Source: Bos javanicus
Taxonomy: Eukaryota > Chordata > Mammalia > Artiodactyla > Bovidae
Direction of reading: 5' to 3'
Assembly (NCBI RefSeq): GCF_032452875.1
Contig: NC_083868.1
Location: forward strand, 31,290,537 to 31,354,536
Length of the DNA stretch: 64,000 nucleotides
Shown: piece after piece, positions 56,641 to 64,000 of the stretch
How the letters are laid out: each line of letters starts with the position of its first letter
Numbering within the stretch: position 1 is the first letter of the stretch
Translations under genes and position numbers: made by a program
The notes under the pieces: model-generated
What the model was told of the DNA's origin: nothing
Databases searched by the model: none
The model's input: only the letters and a program-made list of their open reading frames with translations

Positions 56641-56704
56641 TCATGGGCTTGCAAAGAGTCAGACACGACTGAGCGACTGAACTGAATTGAACTGAGATGT
56701 CAAG

Positions 56705-56889
56705 ACATTCATACTAGAATGGCTCCAATTAAAAAGACTGAAATACCATATGTCAATGAGTAGATGGTACAACTGGAGTTCTCATACATTGCTGATGGGA
56801 ATAAAAAATGCTATAATCACTTCAGAGAACAGGTTATACAGCAAACCCAATCATGGCTATTTAGCCATGAGAAATTTTTAAAAATGGTA
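56705..56889 (+). mobile_element. Old L1 ORF2 C-terminal fragment
   Basis: 'actagaatggctccaatt', 'ggagttctcatacattgctg' and 'cacttcagagaacaggtt' match the ORF2 C-terminal zone of old L1M copies. Distinct from the younger L1 that follows. Confidence 0.65.
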
Positions 56890-58930
56890 TTTTTCATACC
56901 ATTTCATCAAAAATAATAAAATACCTTGTAATAAACTCCTAAAAGGAGGTAAAATCCCTGTACTCCAAAACTGAAGAATGACACAAAGAAACTAAAGATG
57001 ACACAAACAGATGGAAAGGTACAGTATGTTTGTGGATTAGAATCAATAGTATTAAAAGGAACACACTACCCACGGCAATCTACAGATTGAATGCAATCTC
57101 TATCAAATTATTAATGGCATTTTTCACAGAACTAGAACAACAACAATGACAAAAATTGCATGGAAACGCATAATACCCTAAAAAGCCAAAACAATCTTAA
57201 GAAGAACGGAACTCGAGGAATCAAGCCTGTCTCAGACTATACTACAAAACTATAGTAACCAAATAATTATGATATTGGCACAAAAACAGACATGTAGATC
57301 AATGGAACAGGATAGAAAGCAAAGAAATAAATTCACACCATTATGGTCAGTTAAACTACAAAAAAAGAGAAAAGAATATATATGGAGAAGAGACGGTTTC
57401 TTCAATAAGTGGTGCTGGGAAAACTGGACAGCTACATGTAAAAGAATGAAATGAGAAAATTCTCTAACACTATATATAAAAATAAAATTGCAATATATTA
57501 TAACCCTGGATGTAAGACTGGATACTATAAAACTCTTAGAGGAAAACATAGGCGGAACACTCTGACATAAATAGCAGCAATACTTCTTTGGATGTACCTT
57601 CCAGAATAATGGAAATAAAAATAAACAATTGAGAAGTAACTAAACTTAAAAACTTTTGCACAGAAAAGGGAATCATAAACAACACTGAAAAGACAATCTA
57701 TGGACTGGGAGAAAATATTTGCAAATGGTGCTACCAACAAGAGATTAATTTCCAAAATACACAAACAGCTTAATAACAATAAACAAACTAATCAGAAAGT
57801 AGACAGAAGATTTAAATAGATATATCTCCAAAGAAGACATAAAGCTGGCCAACAGGCATGAGAAAAGATGATCAATATCAGCAATTATTAGAGAATAAAA
57901 AAACCTACAAATAAAAGCTACAATGATATATCATCTCACACCAGTCAGAATGGCCATCACCAAAAAGTCTGTGTGTTACTTGCTCAATCGTGTCCGACTC
58001 TTCATGACCCCATGGACTGTGGCCCACCAGGCTCCTCTGTCCATGGAATTCTCCAGGCAAGAATACTGGAGTGGGTTTCCATTTCTTTCTCCAGAGGATC
58101 TTACCAACTCAGGGGTCAAACCCGGGTCTCCTGCATTTCAGGCAAATTCTTTACCACCTGAGCCACCAGGAAAGCCCTCAAAAAAATCTACAAATAATAA
58201 ATACTGGAAACATGTGGAGAAAAAGAAATCTTCCTACACTTATGTTGGGAATGTAAATTGATGCAGCCAGTATGGAAAATCATATGGAGGTTCCTTCAAA
58301 ATCTAAAAACAGAGTTACCATATTATCCTACAATTCTACTCCTGGGCAAATAACTGAAGAGAACTCTAATTTGAAAAGATTTATGCATCTCATTGTTGTA
58401 TTTACAACAGCCAAGACATGGAAGTAACCTAAATATCTATGGACAGAAAAACAGATAAAGAAGATGTGGTATATATTTATTTATACAATAAAATTAAAGA
58501 AGAATGAAATAATACCATTTTCAGCCACATTGGTGGACCTAGAGATTATCATACAAGTGAAGCAAATCAGAGAGAATGACAAATATCATATGATACTACT
58601 TATATGTCAAGTTTAAAAAAAATATGAAATAAATAAGTCTACTTAAAAAACAGAAATAGACTCATAAGACATAGAAAACAAACTTATGGTTACCAAAGGG
58701 GATAGTGGTTAGTGGGAGAAGAGGTAAAATAGGTATTTGGGTGTATCATGTACACCCTTCTATGTATGTAAACTAAATAAACAACAAGGACCTACTGTAT
58801 ACCATAGGAATAAATATGCAATATCCTGTAATAATCTATAAGGCAAAAGGATATGAATCACTTTGCTGTATACCTGAAATTAACAATATTGCAAATTAAC
58901 TATACTTCAATTGTTAAGAAAAGGTTAATA
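56890..58930 (+). mobile_element. 5'-truncated L1 (about 1.8 kb plus a SINE)
   Basis: ORF2 C-terminal half and the whole 3' UTR: 'aaagatgacacaaacag', 'acatgtagatcaatggaac', 'ggtgctgggaaaactggaca', 'gtaaattgatgcagccag', 'ctactgtataccatagga', 'tcactttgctgtatacctg'. A Bov-tA interrupts it at 57971-58178. ORF2 is broken by many stops. Confidence 0.9.
57971..58178 (-). mobile_element. Bov-tA SINE with target-site duplication
   Basis: Minus strand: 'gggctttcctggtggctcag' head, B-box-like 'gggtttgacccctg', body, tail 'gagtcggacacgattgag'. It splits the L1 between caaaaagtct (57961-57970) and caaaaaaatct (58179-58189), the likely duplication. Confidence 0.93.
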
Positions 58931-58950
58931 AAAGTGTTGCTCATAACATT

Positions 58951-59571
58951 TTGTTCATAACCCTTATGGCAGAAAATGAAGAACTTCAGAGCCTCTTGAT
59001 GAAAGTAAAAGAGCAGAGTGAAAAAGTTGGCTTAAAGCTCAACTTTCAGAAAACTAAAATCATGGCATCCAGTCCCGTCACTTCATGGCAAATATATGGG
59101 GAAACAGTGGAAAGAGTGGCTGACTTTGTTTTTTTGGTCTCCAAAATCACTGCAGATGGTGATTGCAGCCATGAAATTAAAAAGCGCTTGCTCCTTGGAA
59201 GGAAAGTTATGACCAACCTAGATAGCATATTCAAAAACAGAGACATTACTTTGCCAGCAAAGGTCTGTCTAGTCAAGGCTATGGTTTTTCCAGTGGTCAT
59301 GTATGGATGTGAGATTTGGACTATAAAGAAGGCTGAGAGCCGAAGAATTGATGTTTTTGAACTGTGGTGTTGGAGAAGACTCTTGATTGCCCCTTGGACT
59401 GCAAGGAGATCCAACCAGTTCCTCCTAAAGGAGATCAATCCTGAATGTTCATTGGAAGGACTGATGCTGAGGCTGAAACTCCAATACTTTGGCCACCTGA
59501 TGCGAAGCGCTGTCTCATTTGAAAAGACCCTGATGCTGGGAGGGATTGAAGGCAGAAGGAGAAGGGGATGA
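58951..59571 (+). pseudogene. BovB C-terminal ORF, open for about 206 codons
   Basis: A continuous frame from 'TLMAENEELQSLLMKVK' through 'VRLVK'-type and 'YGCEIWTIKKAESRRIDV' segments to 'EGRRRRG', then a stop. It covers the region after the RT catalytic core, whose exact role is not defined. The catalytic core itself is missing. Confidence 0.9.
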
Positions 59572-59722
59572 CAGGATGAGATGTTTGGATGGCATCACCA
59601 ATGGACATGGGTTTGTGTGGAATACAGGAGTTGGTGATGGACAGGGAGGCCTGGAGTGCTGCGATTCATGGGGTTGCAGAGAGTTGGACACAACGGAGCA
59701 ACTGAACTGAAGTGAACTGAAA
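58955..59722 (+). mobile_element. BovB LINE, 3' 0.77 kb, (AACTG)n tail type
   Basis: Starts 'acccttatggcagaaaatg', just downstream of the catalytic box, and ends in an imperfect ACTGA-repeat tail. Carries 'ggaaggactgatgc' and 'ctccaatactttgg'. It lies between an L1 3' end and an older L1M tail. Confidence 0.93.
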
Positions 59723-59734
59723 CGAAAAGTAGAA

Positions 59735-60125
59735 TCAACCCTGATGTCCATTACCTGGTTGATAGATAACCAAATTAAGATATATCTTTAATAAAAATGA
59801 ATACGTTGCTGACAGGTGCTAAAACTTGGGCAAATATCACAAGCATTGTGTTATATTAAAGGAATAAAATGCAAAAGTATATATCTTGTATGATCTATTT
59901 ATTCAAAATTCAAGGAAATGTAAATTTATAGAGACAGAAACCAGAGCAGCACTTCCTAGAGTTTGGGAAATGGATTGACCCCAGAATTGTATGAAAAAAG
60001 ATTTTTGGAAGTTATAAAATGTTTATCCCTTGATTTTGAAATAGTTGCAGAGCTGTCTATGAATGTCAAAGTTCCTAATTTGTACTTAGATTTTGTTGTC
60101 TAACAATTATGTCTCAATAGACATG
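59735..60125 (+). mobile_element. Old L1M-type 3' UTR
   Basis: 'accctgatgtccattacctg', 'gatagataaccaaat', 'atagagacagaaaccagagc' and 'gtctaacaattatgtctc' follow the layout of L1M 3' UTRs. Diverged. Confidence 0.65.
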
Positions 60126-61914
60126 GGATAAAATCAGATTTTTAAAAGTATTTGAAGTAGAATATTACAAGCAAAATAAGTGGCTCTTCTAGAGTATAAA
60201 CAATATTTCAGTGACTGTCTTAGAAAATTTTTCAGTTATCTCAATATCTAGAAGAGAATATATTATTAAATTAATCTTAGTCAAACTTGATAGTAAATGC
60301 ATTCCATCCATAATGCACCAAGTAAAATTCTCAGACAATGGTATCACAAGGCTAAAACAGATTTATTTCTTGAGGTCTTTGCACAATATCAGTCAGGCAG
60401 CTAGTTTGCTAAATTTGGTACAGATTTAATTTGGCCACTGAATGCCTAATCTAGATTTCAGATAATTTCTTTTCCCATGTGCACTGATCCCTGTGGCAAT
60501 AAATGAATAAAGGATATTTCACTATTTGAACACCACTGATTTAAAGCAACTTAATCAACCCTCTTCATTGAAAGATTCTGGACTACAATTACAGCACTAA
60601 TGTCTAGCTGTCGGTTCGTTTCAGGTCTGGCACTAGAGAATAATTGCAACTCATGTATTTTCTTGTGGAAATTGCTTCATGCCTGGAGGTAATATTTTTT
60701 CCTTTAATCATATCTTCTATGTGATGTAACGTTGAGTCATATACGGATGGACTTTTTAGCTACAGTATAGTAATATGATCCCCCTCCCCAATCTGGGAAG
60801 TTTTTTAAAAAAAATTATAAGGATTCAGCAATATCAAAAGTACATTTAATGGTATAAAAGTCCTAGTGTCTTTGCAATGTGACACTTGATACTTGTATAA
60901 TGTTCTGATTTTTAAGGTTCATTATAGGCTAGGAAGGCTATTTCTGAAATTTTAACAGATGGTACTTTGACATTCATTTTGCCATTGTATGCTTTAAAGA
61001 TTTTTTGTTGCAAAACAAGTTCTTAATAATTGACTAAAACAGTATACTTTAAAAAAATATTGCCATCAGAGCATTTTAATAGATCTACCAAACATCTATG
61101 GGTCTTCCATAGGAAATTAAAACTGGTGAAAGACAGGTATAAGCATCATAAAATATAATCATGTATTTATATATTTCAAGTAAATTCCAATGTGAGTTAA
61201 TATTCTAAAATATAGAATTACTCATCAAATATTTTGATTTTTAATATTTACAACTGTCTACTTGAAAAGGTCATTAGCCTAATTATATTAAATACATTTT
61301 CATCCCAGTTATCATAAAAAGCAAAGTTATATTTCTCACTTAGCTTTCCTAAGTTTTACTCATAATAATTCTTTCATCTCCAATTAATCTTCTAAATTCC
61401 TCCAGCTCATTTAGTTTATAAATTCCCCTCATAAAGGTATTTGAAAGTGCCATAATCTTTGTCCAAAGAGCAGTATGAAAGTAGTATAAAGATGTTCCTC
61501 CAGTTGTGGAGAACAGTTGAATAATTTGTAACTTCAGGTCAAATGTCATAATTCTTTCTTGACTTAAAAGTCTTGAAGTTCTCCAAATTAGTCAGATAAC
61601 CACACTATCATCAAACAAGAAGAAAAATAGTTGATCAGGACCTGAGTTTTACCTACTGAGGTTTAACACAATCAGACTTCTGTAATAATTTTGTATTGGA
61701 GATCATCATGTGTTTTTGTCAAAGAAAAAAAAAAACAACAACAACTAACATCTGTCTGCTTCCTGGTTACTTTAGATTCACAAAGCTTCTCCATGGATCT
61801 GCAGGGCTCTGCTTATCCTGCCTATAAATTGGACAACCTAGTGAACCTATTTGACTTTTGTTTTCAAACGGCAGGTTGTTGGGGTGCTATTCTCCCAGGT
61901 CCTTCAATCCCCTG
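60126..61914. other. Long unassigned AT-rich interval
   Basis: About 1.8 kb with no recognised repeat or gene. The frames of 66-116 codons near 61.4-62.0 kb show no family resemblance outside the BovB they run into. Confidence 0.5.
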
Positions 61915-61922
61915 GCAACATG

Positions 61923-63377
61923 TTGTTGCTGTTCAGTTGCTCAGTCATGTCCAGCTCTTTGCGACCTCATGGGGCTGCAGCATGCCAGGCTTCCCTGTCC
62001 TTCACCGTCTCCTGGAGTTTGTTCAAACTCATGTCCACTGAAACTATGATGCGATCCAATCATCTCATCCGCTGTCATCCCCTTCTCCTCCTACCTCCAA
62101 TCTTCCCAATCATCAGGGTCTTTTCCAGTGAGTCAGCTCTTTACATCAGATGGCCAATGTATTGGGGGTTAATCTTAAGCATCATTCCTTCCAGAATATT
62201 CCGATAGTCCTTCTCATGAATATTCAAGACTAATTTCCTTTAGTATTGACTGATTTGATCTCCTTGCAGTCCAAGAGACTGTCAAGAGTCTTTGCCAACA
62301 CCACAATTCAAATGCATCAATTCTTTGGTGCTCATATTTCTTTCACATCCATACATGGTTACTGGAAAAAACACAGCTGTGCCTATATGGACCTTTGTAG
62401 GAAAAGTGATATCTCTTCTTTTTAATATGCTGTCCAGGTTTGTCATAGCTTTTCTTCCAAAGAGCAAGCATTTTTAAATTTCATGGCTGCAATCACCAAC
62501 TACAGTGATTTTGGAGCCCAAGAAAATAAAATCTGTCACTGTTTCCATTTTTTTTTCCTCATCTATTTGCCATGAAGTAATGGGACCAGATGCCATGATC
62601 TTCATTTTCTGAATTCTGAGTTTTAAGCCAGCTTTTTTACTCTACTCTTTTACTTTCATGAAGAGGTTCTTTAGTTCTTCTTTGCTTTCTGCCATAAGCT
62701 TGGTATCATCTGCATATCTGAGGTTACTGATATTTCTCCTGGAAATTGGGAATCCAGCTTGAGCTTCATCCAGCCCAGCATTTTGCATGATGTACTCTGC
62801 ATATAAGTTAAATAAGCAGGGTGACAATTTGGAACCAGTCCATTGTTCCATGTCCACTTCTAACTGTTTTTTCTTGACCTGCATACAATTTTCTCATGAG
62901 GCAATTAAGATAGTCTCATGTTCCCATCTCTTTAAGAACTTCCCACAGTTTGTTGTGATCCACACAGTCAAAGGTTTTAGCATAGTCAATGAAGCAGATA
63001 TTTTTCTGGAATTCTCTTGGTTTTTCTATGATCCAACAGATGTTGGCAATTTGATCTCTGGTTCCTCTGCCTTTTCTAAATCCAGTTTGAACACCTGGAA
63101 CTTTTTGGTTTACATACTGCTGAAGCCTAGCTTGAAGGATTTCGAGCATTATCTTGATAGGATGTGAATTGAGTGCAATTGTGCAGTCGTTTGGACATTT
63201 TTGTCATTGCCCATCTTTGGGATCTAACCTTTTCCAGTCCTGTGGCCACTGCTGAGTTTCCCAAATTTGCTGGCATATTGAGTGCAGCACTTTCACAGCA
63301 TCATCTTTTAGGATTAGAAATTGTTCAGCTGGAATTCCATCATCTCCACCAGCTTTGTTTATAGTGATGCTTCCTAA
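61923..63377 (-). mobile_element. Older BovB LINE, 3' 1.45 kb, with target-site duplication
   Basis: Minus strand from the linker/RT border (63377) to a degenerate tail 'gcaactgaacagcaacaa'. Flanked by gcaacatg at 61915-61922 and 63378-63385. About 30 bp are missing near 62,826 in the 'RQGCIL' zone. Catalytic YADD is intact at 62704-62715, but stops are frequent and the sequence is well diverged. Confidence 0.93.
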
Positions 63378-63385
63378 GCAACATG

Positions 63386-64000
63386 AGTTTCCACTATTGA
63401 AGGCCCATGGAGTTATGAATGTAATTGCTACTAACTGGTGAGTCACAAACAAGAAGTCATTTTTTTTTTTTTGTACTGCTTTTACCACACTTTATAAACT
63501 TTTTTAATTCTTAATGACACTTGTGGCAGATTCCATATGTTTATATTTACTTTGAATTATTAAAATAGAACACAATGCAGTTTGAAATTCTTAGACTGAA
63601 ATTTTAAAGTTTCATTCCTCCATGGTATAAAGTTAGGGGAAATTTAAACTGACTCTTAAATGCCTCTTTTTTATTATTTTTCTAGAACTAGTTCTCACAG
63701 TGTTAGCATTGGAGAAAAGAAGATGAAAATAGACACATAATACTTTAAGTATCTGTTTGATAGTTCTCCTGTTAATATTCACAGTTTTCATAAGCCAGTA
63801 GTCAACAATTAGTTCTATGTGTGACAGTGGTCCAAAGGGGCTACCTTTTCATGTGGATAAAAATATATATATTCTCATGTGAAAATACTCCACAAGTTTA
63901 TGGTTTTTTTTTGTTTTCATTTGTTTCCCTATTATAAGGAATCCCTTCTCTACCATGGTTGGAGTATAAGGAAGAAGATTTAAATCCCATTATTTTTTAA
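63386..64000. other. Unassigned AT-rich DNA
   Basis: Nothing recognised; T-run near 63,460-63,471. Confidence 0.45.

Larger units (their letters stand above)
52478..56697 (+). mobile_element. BovB LINE with preserved 5' UTR, split by an antisense BovB
   Basis: Without the nested piece (53811-54627) it is about 3.4 kb, i.e. effectively full length. Order: 5' UTR with three repeated units (52486-52615), leader, endonuclease, linker, RT, C-terminus, and tail 'ctgaactgaattgaactga'. No convincing target duplication. Confidence 0.94.

Noticed and set aside
51640..56889. L1 pieces on both sides of the BovB (52477 and 56705) as one split or twin-primed L1
   Set aside because: They are in opposite orientation and cover overlapping L1 coordinates, which twin priming does not produce.
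61691..62207. Frames of 116-118 codons as a possible gene
   Set aside because: Their downstream halves are antisense BovB tail sequence; the upstream halves show no homology I recognise.

Overview
This is a gene-free stretch of a ruminant nuclear genome, most likely from a bovid (cattle, sheep or goat; species not resolved). The evidence is the set of mobile elements. There are many copies of the RTE-type LINE BovB, many tRNA-headed Bov-tA SINEs, several Bov-A/Bov-A2 SINEs ending in CAG repeats, one older cetartiodactyl CHR-type SINE, and ruminant L1 3' ends. The window is AT-rich. I found no host exon, RNA gene or CpG island, and no prokaryotic feature. Every long reading frame falls in BovB or L1 reverse-transcriptase sequence or is a shadow of it.

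Layout. 0-3.7 kb: Bov-tA copies, a MaLR-type LTR and a BovB tail. 3.7-8.4 kb: mostly unassigned DNA with an inverted L1 at 6.1-7.2 kb. 8.4-12.7 kb: two BovB copies. 12.9-14.1 kb: an L2 relic and an ancient ERV-L pol relic. 14.5-17 kb: SINEs and an L1 3' end split by an internally inverted BovB, then MER5. 17-19.8 kb: mostly unassigned. 19.9-25.4 kb: two BovB copies in opposite orientation, one nearly full length. 25.4-30.4 kb: small L1 pieces, microsatellites, L2 and an unnamed ancient repeat. 30.4-32.2 kb: BovB plus a MaLR LTR end. 33.9-36.3 kb: SINEs and a tRNA-head/BovB chimera. 36.5-40.2 kb: a solo MaLR LTR, then a MaLR provirus with both LTRs. 40.9-48.1 kb: an old, nearly full-length L1 with six nested SINEs. 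48.2-50.6 kb: BovB in two opposed pieces. 51.6-60.1 kb: an L1 3' end, a BovB with preserved 5' UTR that carries an antisense BovB, an L1, another BovB and an older L1 tail. 61.9-63.4 kb: an antisense BovB.

How the parts relate. BovB encodes an endonuclease and a reverse transcriptase. Bov-tA and Bov-A share the BovB 3' end and were presumably mobilised by its machinery. All coding copies here carry stops, frameshifts or truncation, and several have lost a catalytic aspartate. The window's value is as a record of insertion: nesting order, target-site duplications, inversion during reverse transcription, template-switch-like chimeras and two BovB tail families. I see no evidence of a new functional system.
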